From contig NZ_FNHE01000007.1 of assembly GCF_900103785.1 (NCBI RefSeq), positions 224,123-288,122 on the forward strand: a stretch of DNA of 64,000 bases, in the 5' to 3' direction. The DNA is from Geodermatophilus siccatus. GTDB lineage: Bacteria > Actinomycetota > Actinomycetes > Mycobacteriales > Geodermatophilaceae. The notes beneath the pieces were generated by a model. That model was not told the origin of the DNA. It worked only from the letters and a program-made list of their open reading frames with translations, and did not search any database. This document shows positions 1-8,344 of the stretch, in pieces. The translations under genes and the position numbers were made by a program. Position 1 is the stretch's first letter. Each line of letters starts with the position of its first letter.

Positions 1-15
1 TCCACCACCTCGCTG

Positions 16-1809
16 ATGCGCACCACCACCTGGCTGATGCTGGCGCTCGGCGCGGTCTACGGGGTCACCCTCGTGCCGGGGGTGCGCTCGGCGCCGGGCT
101 ACCGGGCGGCGCTCGACTGGTGGCTCAACATGACCGTCGACGCCCTCGTGATCCTCGTGGTGGCCCTGCGTGTCGCGGCCGACCGCCGGGACCGGGCGGC
201 CTGGCTGTCCATGGCCGTGGGGCTCGGGGCGGCCTTCGCCGGCAGCACCACCTACTTCGCGTACTACCAGCACCTCGACCCGATCCCGAGCCCGTCGTGG
301 GCCGACACGGGGTGGTTGCTCTTCTACGCGCTGCTCGCCGTCGGGCTGGTCCTGAGGTTGCGCACCCGGGCCCGCAGCATGCCCGTCAGCCTCTCGCTGG
401 ACGGGCTGATCGCCGGTCTGACGGCCGCGGCGCTGGCGGAGAACTACGTCGACGGGGCGCACGTGCCCCTCGAGCAGGACGGCGTCACGACGCTGACCGC
501 CGCCTACCCGTTCGCCGACCTGCTGCTCCTGGCCCTGGCGGTCGCCGCGCTCGCCATGCTCGGGAGGGGCGCCGGCTGGTCCTGGTGGCTGCTGTGCGCC
601 TCCTTCGTGACGTTCTTCGTCACCGACGCGATCTACGCGACCCTGGTCGAGAGGGGGGCCTACGTCGGTGGGGAGCCGGTCGACGCGGGCTGGCTCGTGG
701 CCCGGCTGCTGCTGGCCGGGGCGGCACTGGCCTCGCTCCGCCGGACGGAGTCGCGCCCGGTCGACCTGGAGGGGGTCACCGTCCTGGTCCTGCCCGGCGT
801 CTGCGGCCTCGCCGTCCTCGGGCTGCTGTTCCACGGCAGCCTCTCCGGGATCAGCCCGGTCGCCGCGGTCCTCGGGCTGGCCGCCGGCGTGCTCATGGTC
901 GGGCGGACGGCGCTGACGTTCCGCGAGCTGCGGGTGCTCACCGAGGCCCGCCAGCGCGCGCTGAGCGAACGCCTCGTGGAGGCCCAGGACGACGAACGGG
1001 CCCGCATCGCCGCCGACGTCCACGACGACTCCATCCAGGCGCTGGCGGCCGTCGACCTGCGCCTGGGTGCCCTCAGGAACCGGTTGCGCGACCGTGCCCC
1101 CGAGGAGGCCGCCGCGGTCGAGACCGTGCTGGACGCCGTCCACGGCGCCGGCGAGCGGCTGCGGCACCTGCTCTTCGAGCTCGAGACCCCGGTCCTCGAC
1201 GCGTCCCTGACCGAGGGGCTGCGCGACGCGGCAGCCCAGGTGTTCGAGGACGGCGACGTCACGTGGTCGGTCGAGGAGCGGGGGCAGGCCCCCCTCCCGC
1301 AGCAGGTGCGGGTGTCCGCCTACCGGATCGCCCGCGAGGCGATGGTCAACGCCCGCAAGCACGCCCGGGCCCGCCACGTCACCGTCGTCGTCGACGCGAC
1401 CGGGCGCGGTGTGCAGGTGCAGGTCGTGGACGACGGCACGGGGGTCGACCACACGGCCTCGGCGCGGTCGGGCCGCCGTCACTCCGGCGTGGTGTCGATG
1501 CGCGACCGGGCGCTGGCGTCGGGCGGCTGGTGGCGGTCGCAGCCCGGTCCGGGGGGGACCGGCACCGCCGTGTCCTTCTTCCTGCCCGTGCCCGCCTCGG
1601 CAGTCGCGGACGCGGCGGCCGCTCCCCTCTCAGCCGGGGAGCAGACGGCGGAGCAGGTCGGGCGCGCCGCGCACGCCCACGACGAGATGGCCCTGCATGC
1701 ACGTGCGCAGCAGCACGGGGAGGTCGCCGGCAACGCTGCCCTTGAGCAGGTAGGCGGATCCGCCGGCAGCCAGCACCCGCGTCCACGTCGCAGGGTCCGC
1801 CTGCGCTGA
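16..1809 (+). CDS. Membrane-bound sensor histidine kinase (HisKA_3 type)
   Basis: The N-terminal half has about eight hydrophobic segments, followed by a NarL-type kinase core. The H-box reads DVHDDSIQ with the phosphorylatable His near residue 336, after ERARIAA. An N-box (NARKHARA, about residue 445) and a nucleotide-binding VDDGTG (about 472) follow. This is the layout of kinases that phosphorylate LuxR-type regulators, and such a regulator lies at 2179. The stimulus cannot be read. The start is uncertain because only 15 bases precede it and the true gene may begin outside the window. The last 60 codons, after the ATPase domain, run antisense through the gene at 1630-2070, so the C-terminal tail may be non-conserved read-through. 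Confidence 0.88.
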   Translation: MRTTTWLMLALGAVYGVTLVPGVRSAPGYRAALDWWLNMTVDALVILVVALRVAADRRDRAAWLSMAVGLGAAFAGSTTYFAYYQHLDPIPSPSWADTGWLLFYALLAVGLVLRLRTRARSMPVSLSLDGLIAGLTAAALAENYVDGAHVPLEQDGVTTLTAAYPFADLLLLALAVAALAMLGRGAGWSWWLLCASFVTFFVTDAIYATLVERGAYVGGEPVDAGWLVARLLLAGAALASLRRTESRPVDLEGVTVLVLPGVCGLAVLGLLFHGSLSGISPVAAVLGLAAGVLMVGRTALTFRELRVLTEARQRALSERLVEAQDDERARIAADVHDDSIQALAAVDLRLGALRNRLRDRAPEEAAAVETVLDAVHGAGERLRHLLFELETPVLDASLTEGLRDAAAQVFEDGDVTWSVEERGQAPLPQQVRVSAYRIAREAMVNARKHARARHVTVVVDATGRGVQVQVVDDGTGVDHTASARSGRRHSGVVSMRDRALASGGWWRSQPGPGGTGTAVSFFLPVPASAVADAAAAPLSAGEQTAEQVGRAAHAHDEMALHARAQQHGEVAGNAALEQVGGSAGSQHPRPRRRVRLR

Positions 1810-2070
1810 CAACCCGGCGACGACCGGCCGGTGCGGCAGCGCGACCAGCCGCCGGACCAGCTCGGGCCCGCCTCCCGGCATCCGCATGTCGACCAGCACG
1901 AGCGCCGCCCGGAGGTCCCGGGCCATCGTCACCGCCTCGTCGCCGTCGGCCGCCTCCCCGACGACGCGGAAGTCCGGCTCCTGGCCCAGCAGCGCCGCCA
2001 CGGCGGACCCGAAGCGGGCGTCGTCATCGGCGACGACGACGGTGATCTCGCCGCGGACCGGGGGTGCCAC
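1630..2070 (-). CDS. Receiver-domain-only response regulator
   Basis: This 146-residue protein is a single CheY-like receiver. It has an acidic pocket (VVADDD) near the N-terminus, a phosphoacceptor Asp in VDMRMPGG (about residue 61) and the conserved Lys in YLLKG (about 110). It ends soon after the last receiver helix, so no DNA-binding output domain is present. It could be a phosphate sink or act by protein contact. I chose the GTG at 2070; another in-frame GTG lies at 2088 and neither has a clear ribosome site. It converges on the kinase gene and overlaps its last 180 bases on the other strand. It is divergent from the LuxR-type regulator. Confidence 0.75.
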   Translation of the reverse strand: MAPPVRGEITVVVADDDARFGSAVAALLGQEPDFRVVGEAADGDEAVTMARDLRAALVLVDMRMPGGGPELVRRLVALPHRPVVAGLSAQADPATWTRVLAAGGSAYLLKGSVAGDLPVLLRTCMQGHLVVGVRGAPDLLRRLLPG

Positions 2071-2113
2071 AGGAACACGCTGGCCCACGCCGCGGTCGTT
2101 GTCGTGAGGCGAG

Positions 2114-2133
2114 CGCACCACCCGTCTGGTGCG
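2114..2133. promoter_or_regulatory. Inverted repeat in the divergent regulator intergenic region
   Basis: Perfect 7-base arms CGCACCA and TGGTGCG are separated by six bases. The site lies between the receiver-only gene (start 2070, minus) and the LuxR-type gene (start 2179, plus), where an autoregulatory operator would be expected. A related arrangement, with the arms in the opposite order, occurs at 2900-2917. That the LuxR-type protein binds here is inference. Confidence 0.4.
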
Positions 2134-2178
2134 GGCGTACCAGGTACCACCCCGCGCAGCGCGTGTCAGACTCGGAAC

Positions 2179-2853
2179 GTGACGGGGTCGGGGACGCCGG
2201 GCCGCCCCACCACCGGCAATGTGCGGGTCCTGGTCGTGGACGACCACCAGATGTTCGCCACCAGCCTGGCGCAGGCGCTGCAGTCCGAGTCCGACCTGCT
2301 CGTCGTCGGGCAGGGCACCTCGATCAGCGAGGCCCGGCGTCTGGTGGCGTCGGCCACCCCGGACGTCGTCCTCCTGGACCACCGGCTGCCCGACGGCGAC
2401 GGCGTGGGCGCGATCGCCGAGCTGCACCGCATCCGCCCCTCCGCGAAGGTCGTGGTGCTGACCGCCACGACCTCCGACCGTCTCCTCGTCGCCGCCATGG
2501 AGGCCGGCGCTGCCGGGTTCATCGCCAAGACCCAGCGGCTGGACGACGTGGTCGGCGGCGTGCGGGCTGCCGCGCAGGGCGAGTCCGTGGTCAGCGCCAA
2601 GCTGCTCGCCCGGCTGCTGCTGCGCCTGCGCAGGCAGGGCGGCGGCAGCGGGGCCGAGCTGACCGAGCGGGAGCGCGAGATCCTCGACCTCCTGGCGAAG
2701 GGTCTGTCCAACGCCGACATCGCCCAGGAGCTGACCATCAGCGTGCACACCGTCCGGAACCACGTGGCGAACCTCTCGGCCAAGCTCGGTGCGCACTCGA
2801 AGCTCGAGGTCCTCTCGATCGCCGTCCGCGAGGGCCTGGTCGACAGCACCTGA
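2179..2853 (+). CDS. LuxR/NarL-family response regulator
   Basis: This is a 224-residue two-domain regulator. The N-terminal receiver starts VLVVDDHQMF, has its phosphoacceptor Asp in LLDHRLPDG (about residue 67) and the switch Lys in FIAKT. A C-terminal LuxR helix-turn-helix starts at LTEREREIL and continues through GLSNADIAQ and SVHTVRNHV (about residues 160-215). The GTG at 2179 gives the usual family length; a second GTG at 2221 starts right before the receiver and is possible. The kinase at 16 is its likely partner by proximity and by kinase class. The targets are unknown, though paired GCACCA/TGGTGC repeats flank the gene. Confidence 0.9.
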   Translation: MTGSGTPGRPTTGNVRVLVVDDHQMFATSLAQALQSESDLLVVGQGTSISEARRLVASATPDVVLLDHRLPDGDGVGAIAELHRIRPSAKVVVLTATTSDRLLVAAMEAGAAGFIAKTQRLDDVVGGVRAAAQGESVVSAKLLARLLLRLRRQGGGSGAELTEREREILDLLAKGLSNADIAQELTISVHTVRNHVANLSAKLGAHSKLEVLSIAVREGLVDST

Positions 2854-2899
2854 CCCCACCGGCGCCCTGCCCGCAGCCCCGAGGGGCGGACCCGGGCGT

Positions 2900-2917
2900 C
2901 TGGTGCACGCGCACCAG
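2900..2917. promoter_or_regulatory. Inverted repeat downstream of the LuxR-type gene
   Basis: Perfect arms CTGGTGC and GCACCAG are separated by four bases. The element lies 46 bases after the regulator stop and about 210 bases before the next plus-strand gene. It shares half-sites with the repeat at 2114-2133. It could be an operator for the small downstream gene or a weak terminator; the very short stem favours an operator. Confidence 0.35.
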
Positions 2918-3126
2918 GCGGTTGGCACGGGTGCACCTGGTCCGCGCTCGACCTCCGCGTACACGATCGAGTCCGGTCGGTGCGCAGTCGCGCGCCGGGT
3001 CGTCGCCCGCGCAGGAGCACCTCCGTGGCCGGGGCCGGCCGGGACCGCATGCCGGTCCCGGCCGACGCGGCGACCGCGGCTCCCCGCACCGCGTGGATCG
3101 ACCACGGACGACGGAGGGGCAACGAG

Positions 3127-3315
3127 GTGGAACCGAGCGAGCAGGTCACGTGGGAGGAGTGCCCGAACTGCCGACGGGCGGCGGCGGTGGGCTGGGTGGA
3201 CGGGCAGCCCGTCGAGTTCGACTGCCCGCGCGGCTGCCACCTCGGCGCCGAGCAGGTCCGGGCCTTCACCGCTGCCGGGGACAGCCGAGCGCCGGTCCAG
3301 CCCGGGTACCCCTGA
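3127..3315 (+). CDS. Small zinc-ribbon-like hypothetical protein
   Basis: This is a 62-residue protein with two cysteine pairs, CPNC and CPRGC, separated by about 18 residues. The pairs could bind one zinc ion in a ribbon fold. The GTG start is supported by a GGAGG ribosome site about ten bases upstream. A longer in-frame reading from 2980 exists, but its added N-terminus is arginine-rich and low-complexity and looks non-coding. Function is unknown; such short ribbons often contact nucleic acid or protein. It stands alone between the regulator gene and a convergent MOSC gene. Confidence 0.6.
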   Translation: MEPSEQVTWEECPNCRRAAAVGWVDGQPVEFDCPRGCHLGAEQVRAFTAAGDSRAPVQPGYP

Positions 3316-3349
3316 GGACGGGACGCCTCCCGGCAGGCGACCGGTCGGG

Positions 3350-4225
3350 TCAGACGGAGCTGACCGGCGCGCCCAGACGGATCTCCCCGTCGGCGAGGAC
3401 GTCGGCACGCAGACCCCCGCGGTGGATGAGCGGCCGCAGGACCCCTGGTCCGCTGAGCCGGTCGAGGTGCACGCAGGGCTCGCACAGCCGGCGTCCCTCG
3501 CACAGCACTTCCCCGATGCGGAACCGCCGCCCGACCAGCGCGTTGACGTCGATGCCGCGGGTGAGGACGTTGCGCCGGGTGCCGGCGAAGTCCAGGGCCC
3601 GCCCGGCCGCCGCCATCTCGTCGAGGACCTCGGCGGCGATGAGGGTCAGGTCGTAGCCGGGGCGCCGTCCGGCCCGAGGGGTGAACGTGCCGGCTCCCGC
3701 GGCGTAGCGGTCCCCGTCGAGCCCGCGGCCGGCGCGGGCCTGCGCGACCTCGAGCAGCTGCATCGGCGCCTCCGCGGCGGGTGCCACGGCGAGGCCCTCG
3801 ACGGTGCCGCGCAGGTCCGCCCCGGCGGACTGCCGGTGCAGCACCGGGTCGAGGGAGGCGACGGCGTGCGCCTCGCGGATGCGCAGGTCCGCGGTGGCCC
3901 GGCCCAGCAGCGCGGGCACCTGCGGGCTGAGGACGACGCCCGGCGGCGTGCCGAACGCCAGCACGGCCACCTCCGTGCCGGCCGGGTGCTCCACGACGGC
4001 GATCCACCACCCCGCCCACTGGAAGCGGACGGGGTCGGCGATGGGCACCAGCCCCGACCCGCGCTCGGCCAGCCAGGTGCGCCAGGCGCCCAGCGCGTGC
4101 GCCAGGTCCTCGCCGGGCAGCGGCAGCTCGGCCCCCGGCACCTCGGTGACCGACGCCAGGCACGCGGCGAACCCCCGGACGAGCGCACCTGCGGCGGGTC
4201 CGGGCGGGAGCTCGACGTCGATCAC
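3350..4225 (-). CDS. MOSC domain protein
   Basis: This is a 291-residue protein. The C-terminal half is a MOSC domain (MOCO sulfurase C-terminal fold), recognised by GRGLDGDRYA, the RRNVLTRGIDVNALVG segment and the cysteine in EPCVHLDRLSG near the end. MOSC proteins handle sulfur or molybdenum-cofactor chemistry; the substrate cannot be told. The first 130 residues form a separate domain with no motif I recognise. The GTG at 4225 is preceded by a GAGGAG ribosome site, which is better than a longer reading from 4267. The start lies 25 bases after the stop of the exporter gene on the same strand, so the two are probably co-transcribed. Confidence 0.82.
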   Translation of the reverse strand: MIDVELPPGPAAGALVRGFAACLASVTEVPGAELPLPGEDLAHALGAWRTWLAERGSGLVPIADPVRFQWAGWWIAVVEHPAGTEVAVLAFGTPPGVVLSPQVPALLGRATADLRIREAHAVASLDPVLHRQSAGADLRGTVEGLAVAPAAEAPMQLLEVAQARAGRGLDGDRYAAGAGTFTPRAGRRPGYDLTLIAAEVLDEMAAAGRALDFAGTRRNVLTRGIDVNALVGRRFRIGEVLCEGRRLCEPCVHLDRLSGPGVLRPLIHRGGLRADVLADGEIRLGAPVSSV

Positions 4226-4250
4226 AGGTTCTCCTCGGGTCTTGGGTGGA

Positions 4251-4883
4251 TCAGGCTCCGCCGACACCGCGGACGGCGAGTGAGACGGCCAGGGCCAGCA
4301 TGACGACGGCGATGACGCCGTCGAGCACTCGCCAGGCCGCCGGGCGGGCGAACACCGGCCGCAGCAGGCGGGCCCCGAAGCCGAGGCCGGTGAACCAGAG
4401 CACGCTGCCGAGACCCGCCCCGGCGGCGAACTGCCACCGGTGCTCGCCGTAGGTCGAGGCCATCGAGCCGAGCAGGACCACCGTGTCCAGGTAGACGTGC
4501 GGGTTGAGCCAGGTCAGCGCCAGGCAGGTGCCGACGGTCACCGCGAGCCCGGTGCGTGCACCGGTGGCGTCCGGCAGCAGCGCGCCGGGACGCAGCGCCC
4601 GCCGCGCGGCCAGCACGCCGTAGCAGAGCAGGAACGCCGCTCCGGCGAAACAGACCACGGGGATCAGCCACGGCACCTGCGACAGGGCCGCGCCGGCGCC
4701 CAGCACCCCGGCGAAGATCAACGCGAGGTCGGAGAGGGCGCACACCGCCACCACCGCGGCCACGTGCTCGAGGCGGAGTCCCTGCCGCAGGACGAAGGCG
4801 TTCTGGGCACCGATGGCGACGATCAGGCCCAGGCCGAGCGCGAGCCCGGACGCGACGGCGAGCAGCGCCGGAGTGGTCAGCAC
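4251..4883 (-). CDS. LysE/ArgO-family amino-acid exporter
   Basis: This 210-residue membrane protein has about six hydrophobic segments and family motifs GAQNAFVLRQG near residue 27 and LTWLNPHVYLDTV in the middle. The LysE/ArgO family exports basic amino acids (lysine, arginine) across the cytoplasmic membrane. It is divergent from a LysR-type gene of the LysG/ArgP kind, with a palindrome between them. That pairing is the classical lysE-lysG arrangement, in which the regulator senses the amino acid and switches on the exporter. The MOSC gene follows 25 bases downstream. Confidence 0.92.
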   Translation of the reverse strand: MLTTPALLAVASGLALGLGLIVAIGAQNAFVLRQGLRLEHVAAVVAVCALSDLALIFAGVLGAGAALSQVPWLIPVVCFAGAAFLLCYGVLAARRALRPGALLPDATGARTGLAVTVGTCLALTWLNPHVYLDTVVLLGSMASTYGEHRWQFAAGAGLGSVLWFTGLGFGARLLRPVFARPAAWRVLDGVIAVVMLALAVSLAVRGVGGA

Positions 4884-4919
4884 GCCCTCGACGTTAGGAA
4901 CCCCTGCGCACGCGGTCCA

Positions 4920-4945
4920 GCTAATGATTTTTACACATCATTAGC
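4920..4945. promoter_or_regulatory. LysG/ArgP-type operator palindrome
   Basis: Perfect 9-base arms GCTAATGAT and ATCATTAGC are separated by eight bases. This AT-rich site stands out in a very GC-rich setting. It lies between the divergent exporter (start 4883) and regulator (start 4956) genes, ending 10 bases before the regulator start. LysR-type proteins bind such dyads, so this is the likely operator controlling both promoters. Binding itself is inferred. Confidence 0.72.
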
Positions 4946-4955
4946 CTTGCTGTTC

Positions 4956-5861
4956 ATGGACCTCGACCTGAGCCAGTTGCGGGCGCTGGACGCCACCGTC
5001 CGCGGGGGCACGCTGGAGGCCGCCGCCCGGGCGCTGCACGTGACCCCGTCGGCGATCAGCCAGCGGCTGCGCGCCCTGGAGGTCGCGACCGGCCGGATCC
5101 TGCTGGTGCGGACCAAGCCGGTGCAGGTCACCGAGTCCGGGCAGGCGGTGCTGCGCCTGGCCCGGCAGGTCGACCTGCTCACCGCCGACGTCGCCCGCGA
5201 GCTCGGCGGCGATCCCGCGCCCGCGCCCGTGCCCGTGCCCACGCTCCCGATCGCCGTCAACGCCGACTCGATGGCCACCTGGGTGCTGCCCGCGCTGACC
5301 CCGCTGGCTGGCGACGTCTGCTTCGACCTGCACCGCGAGGACCAGGAGCACACCAGCGCCCTGCTGCGCGCCGGCACGGTCATGGCGGCGGTGACCGCGG
5401 ACGCCGAGCCGGTGCCCGGCTGCACCTCCACCCGCCTGGGCGGCATGCGCTACCGGCCGATGGCCACCCCCGGCTTCGCCCGGCGCTGGTTCCCCGCCGG
5501 CCCCACCCCCGAGGCGCTCGCCCGCGCCCCGGTGGTCGTCTTCGACCGCAAGGACGACCTGCAGCACCGCTACCTACACGCGCAGGCCGGGCCCGACGTC
5601 GCCCCACCGGTGCACTACGTGCCCGCGGCGGCGGACTACGTCGCCGCGATCACCCTCGGCCTGGGCTGGGGCATGGTGCCCGACCTCCAGGCGCGGGGGG
5701 TGACGGCGGAGCTGGTCACCCTCGACCCGACCGACGCCGTGGACGTCGTCCTGCACTGGCAGCAGTGGCGGCTGCGCTCCCCCACGCTCGACCGCGTCCG
5801 CGAGGCCGTGCTCGCAGCCGCCGGCCGCCACCTGGACCAGCCCGGCGAGCCCAGGCGCTGA
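4956..5861 (+). CDS. LysR-family regulator, ArgP/LysG type
   Basis: This is a 301-residue protein. It has an N-terminal winged helix-turn-helix (about residues 5-62: DLSQLRALDATVRGGTLEAA, then SAISQRLRALE) and a C-terminal effector-binding domain. Features of the ArgP/LysG subgroup include the NADSMATW stretch at the start of the effector domain. These regulators sense lysine or arginine and activate the exporter gene transcribed the other way. The ATG at 4956 gives the normal length. The intergenic palindrome 10 bases upstream is the likely binding site. The exact effector cannot be read. Confidence 0.9.
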   Translation: MDLDLSQLRALDATVRGGTLEAAARALHVTPSAISQRLRALEVATGRILLVRTKPVQVTESGQAVLRLARQVDLLTADVARELGGDPAPAPVPVPTLPIAVNADSMATWVLPALTPLAGDVCFDLHREDQEHTSALLRAGTVMAAVTADAEPVPGCTSTRLGGMRYRPMATPGFARRWFPAGPTPEALARAPVVVFDRKDDLQHRYLHAQAGPDVAPPVHYVPAAADYVAAITLGLGWGMVPDLQARGVTAELVTLDPTDAVDVVLHWQQWRLRSPTLDRVREAVLAAAGRHLDQPGEPRR

Positions 5862-6241
5862 TCGACCCCGGCGGCTTCCGCCGTCCCCACACGTGCAGGT
5901 CCGCGGCGCTCAGCGGAGCGTCGACCTCTGCACCAGGGGTCATCGGGGGCGATCTGCCAGCGTCGGTCGATCGCGGATCCACCTCTCGGCTCGCTTTTGT
6001 GGTGGTGGAACCCGATGACGGTGGTTGGCCGGCTGCGTCCCTGTGCGGGCTCGTCGGTGTGGCATCTGTGGGTTACCCGGCCTCTGTACGACAGGCCCGA
6101 GCGCCGGTTCGGACGCGACACGAAGCGCGGAAGTGCCGAATGGTGATTGATCCGTGTTCCAGACGGGTCAAGTCGCCCTCGGAGCCGCCGATACGACACG
6201 GCAGCGGCCCGAAGTGGTGCCGACTGATGGAGAGGACCCGC
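5862..6241. other. Intergenic stretch without a recognised gene
   Basis: This 380-base stretch lies between the LysR-type gene and the lipoprotein gene. It is clearly less GC-rich than its neighbours from about 5,980 on. I see no convincing reading frame, RNA gene or strong hairpin. The last part must carry the lipoprotein promoter, and a GGAGAGG ribosome site ends it. Confidence 0.4.
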
Positions 6242-6844
6242 ATGCTCCGCCGCGCTCTGCCCGCCGTCCTGGTGGCCGCCACCCTTCTGCCCTTGGCCGC
6301 GTGCAACAGCGAGAGTGCAGGAACGCAGGACGCTGCTGGCGCGGCCTTGCCGACGACGACCTCCGCCGCGCCTGAGGCCAGCGAGCCCGCGGGCCCGGCG
6401 AAGAGCGACCGCGGCAACGTCATCAAGCAGGTCGGGGACGAGGCCTACGCCACCCTGCTCGACACCGACGAGCGCGTGTTCACCTTCTCGGTCGACGCGA
6501 TCCGCGTCGATCAGCCGTGCAACAGCGGATTTGCCGACGAGCCGGCCAACGGCCACTTCGTCGGCATCGACGTCCGAGCAGCCACGACTCCCAACCTGCC
6601 TGCGGACTGGTTCATCCAGATCTCGGCGGACAACTTCCAGGTCATCGGCCCCGATGGGCTGACGGTCACCGACGTGTGGGGCACCGCCTACTCGTGTCTG
6701 GGCACCGCGGGCTCATTCACGACTGACCAGCTGGGGCCTGCGCAGCAGTACGCCGGCACGGTCGTCATCGACTCCCCGGTCACCAGCGGCACACTGATCT
6801 ACAAGGTGCCCGGTGAGCCGACCGGCTGGGAGTGGCAGTTCTGA
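6242..6844 (+). CDS. Secreted lipoprotein, DUF4352-like
   Basis: This 200-residue protein has a lipoprotein signal: positive residues, a hydrophobic core and the lipobox LAAC with the modified Cys at position 21. A Thr/Ala/Pro/Glu-rich linker follows, then a beta-rich domain (FTFSVDAIRVDQPC, ANGHFVGIDV, then FQVIGPDGLTV) ending GWEWQF. That pattern resembles the extracellular DUF4352 immunoglobulin-like family. The ATG at 6242 has GGAGAGG six bases upstream; an ATG at 6227 is less good. A paralogue with the same Cys position and the same C-terminal GWEW-F signature lies at 61876-62502 in the island. Function is unknown. Confidence 0.8.
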   Translation: MLRRALPAVLVAATLLPLAACNSESAGTQDAAGAALPTTTSAAPEASEPAGPAKSDRGNVIKQVGDEAYATLLDTDERVFTFSVDAIRVDQPCNSGFADEPANGHFVGIDVRAATTPNLPADWFIQISADNFQVIGPDGLTVTDVWGTAYSCLGTAGSFTTDQLGPAQQYAGTVVIDSPVTSGTLIYKVPGEPTGWEWQF

Positions 6845-7173
6845 CGTCGGTCAGCTCAGGACAACGAGGCGCCAGCGTCCGTGACCACGTACGCGCCGCG
6901 GGTCTGGCGCCGGTTCCCGGGGAGGGCTGACGACGATTGCCTCGGGGACCATCGGACTTCTCGGGCCGCCGCCGCGCTCCCTTACTGCGACCGGGACCGT
7001 GCAACCTCTGGCCTCTGCGGACATCGGCACCTCGTGGCGACCGCGGCCAAGGTCACGCCCGGTGGACGACCGTCGCCGTCGAGGTACCTGCTGAGCCCAC
7101 CCGCTCCGGGCGCAGCACGGCCAGGTGCTGGCAGACGCCCATTCGTCCTGCTCAGACCGCTCGACGTCGACGC
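6845..7173. other. Intergenic stretch without a recognised gene
   Basis: This stretch of about 330 bases lies between the lipoprotein gene and the convergent reductase-like gene. A plus-strand frame of 98 codons crosses it, but its composition is unlike real proteins here. I see no RNA gene or repeat. It must hold transcript ends from both sides. Confidence 0.35.
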
Positions 7174-7740
7174 CTAGGGCCGTCGGACGGCGTAGCGCAG
7201 CAGGACGACACCGTTGCCGAACCGCCGGTTCTCCACCAGCTCCAGGTCGGTCGGGTCGTCGGCGGTCTCAAACAGCCGTCGACCGCGGCCGATGACGACC
7301 GGGTTGACGTAGAGCCGGTACTCGTCGACCAGGTCCAGTCGGCGGAAGGTCTCGGCCAGGTCGACCCCGCCGAGCGTCATGTCCCCGCCGGGCTGCTGCT
7401 TCAGTGCGCGGATCTCGTCGGGGTCCACCTCTGCCCGCAGCGAGGCGTTGGGGCCGACCTCCTGCAGCGTGCGGGAGAACACGATCTGCGGCACCGCCCG
7501 CCAGATGCCGGCGAACTCGCGCATGACCGGCGGGTTGTCCGGGTCCTGGTCGGCGGTCGGCCAGAACGACTCCATGAGCTCGTAGCTGACCCGGCCCTCG
7601 ATGAAGGCGCTCTTGGTCGCGAGCTGCTCGTTGAAGTGCGCGTGCAGCTGTTCGTCGACGAGGTGCCAGCTCAGGTCGTGGTCCGGCCCCTCGAAGTAGC
7701 CGTCCAGCGACAGCATCATGTGCACGACGATCTTCCGCAC
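7174..7740 (-). CDS. Dihydrofolate reductase-family (RibD C-terminal-like) protein
   Basis: This is a 188-residue single-domain protein. It starts KIVVHMMLSLDGYFEGP, the usual opening of the RibD C-terminal/DHFR-like family, and has VSYELMESFWP, then GGVDLAETFRRLDLVDEY and a closing PVVIGRGRRLF. Members bind NADPH and reduce pterin-like or other small substrates; most stand-alone ones have no assigned substrate. The GTG start at 7740 has an AGGAGG ribosome site five bases upstream. It is transcribed away from rnpB, which lies further upstream on the same strand. Confidence 0.85.
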   Translation of the reverse strand: MRKIVVHMMLSLDGYFEGPDHDLSWHLVDEQLHAHFNEQLATKSAFIEGRVSYELMESFWPTADQDPDNPPVMREFAGIWRAVPQIVFSRTLQEVGPNASLRAEVDPDEIRALKQQPGGDMTLGGVDLAETFRRLDLVDEYRLYVNPVVIGRGRRLFETADDPTDLELVENRRFGNGVVLLRYAVRRP

Positions 7741-7905
7741 GCGTCCTCCTGATCCACGACTCGGTCCGGGAGCTCGGACCGGCGGACGCGGACGATCTCA
7801 TCGGTCCCGCCGGTCTTCGCTCGGCACGGCCGGTCGGGCCTGCGCCGCGGACGCTGTGCGGACCGACGCCCACCTCCGACCGCGTTCTCGCGGGTCAAGG
7901 GGCGG

Positions 7906-8321
7906 ACGACGGACGAGTCGGCCTGTACGCCGGGTTCTGTCCACGGGTGCCTCACGGCATCCCGATGGGCGGCCATCCATCTAGGCCTGCCGTTGCCGGC
8001 AGGCTCCAGCGGTCCACCCGCAGGCATCGGGCGGGCAGCCCTCGAACGCCTGCGCAGGACGGCAGCGGACCGCCGTCCCTCTCGACCTTGCTCCGGGTGG
8101 GGTTTACCGAGCCGCACCGGTCACCCGGTGCGCTGGTGGTCTCTTACACCACCGTTTCACCCTCACCAGCGGCGAGCCGCTGGCGGTCTGTTCTCTGTGG
8201 CACTGTCCCGCGGGTCACCCCGGGTCGCCGTTAGCGACCACCCTGCCCTGTGGAGCCCGGACGTTCCTCGGCGACGGGGTCTCCCCCGCCGACGCGACCG
8301 CCCGGCCGACTCGTCCGTCGT
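7906..8321 (-). ncRNA. rnpB: RNase P RNA
   Basis: This is the catalytic RNA of RNase P, which trims the 5' ends of tRNA precursors. On the minus strand it opens with ACGACGGACGAGTCGGC and closes with the exact reverse complement, a 17-base P1 helix (8305-8321 with 7906-7922). Universally conserved stretches are visible: GAGGAACGTCCGGGC after the first helices, the ACAGAGAACAGACCGCC segment, and the 3' part ending ACAGAACCCGGCGTACAGG. The length of about 416 bases suits an actinobacterial type A RNA. The ends are set from the P1 pairing and could be off by a few bases. Confidence 0.95.
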
Positions 8322-8344
8322 GCCGACCAGTCTAGTGGCCGGCC

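Noticed and set aside
1630..3408. One 592-codon minus-strand frame covering the regulator region
   Set aside because: Only the last 146 codons are a protein (receiver domain). The rest is a shadow of the LuxR-type gene and intergenic DNA.
7906..8321. Short frames inside the RNase P RNA region
   Set aside because: The conserved RNA sequence and the 17-base P1 helix explain this stretch completely.
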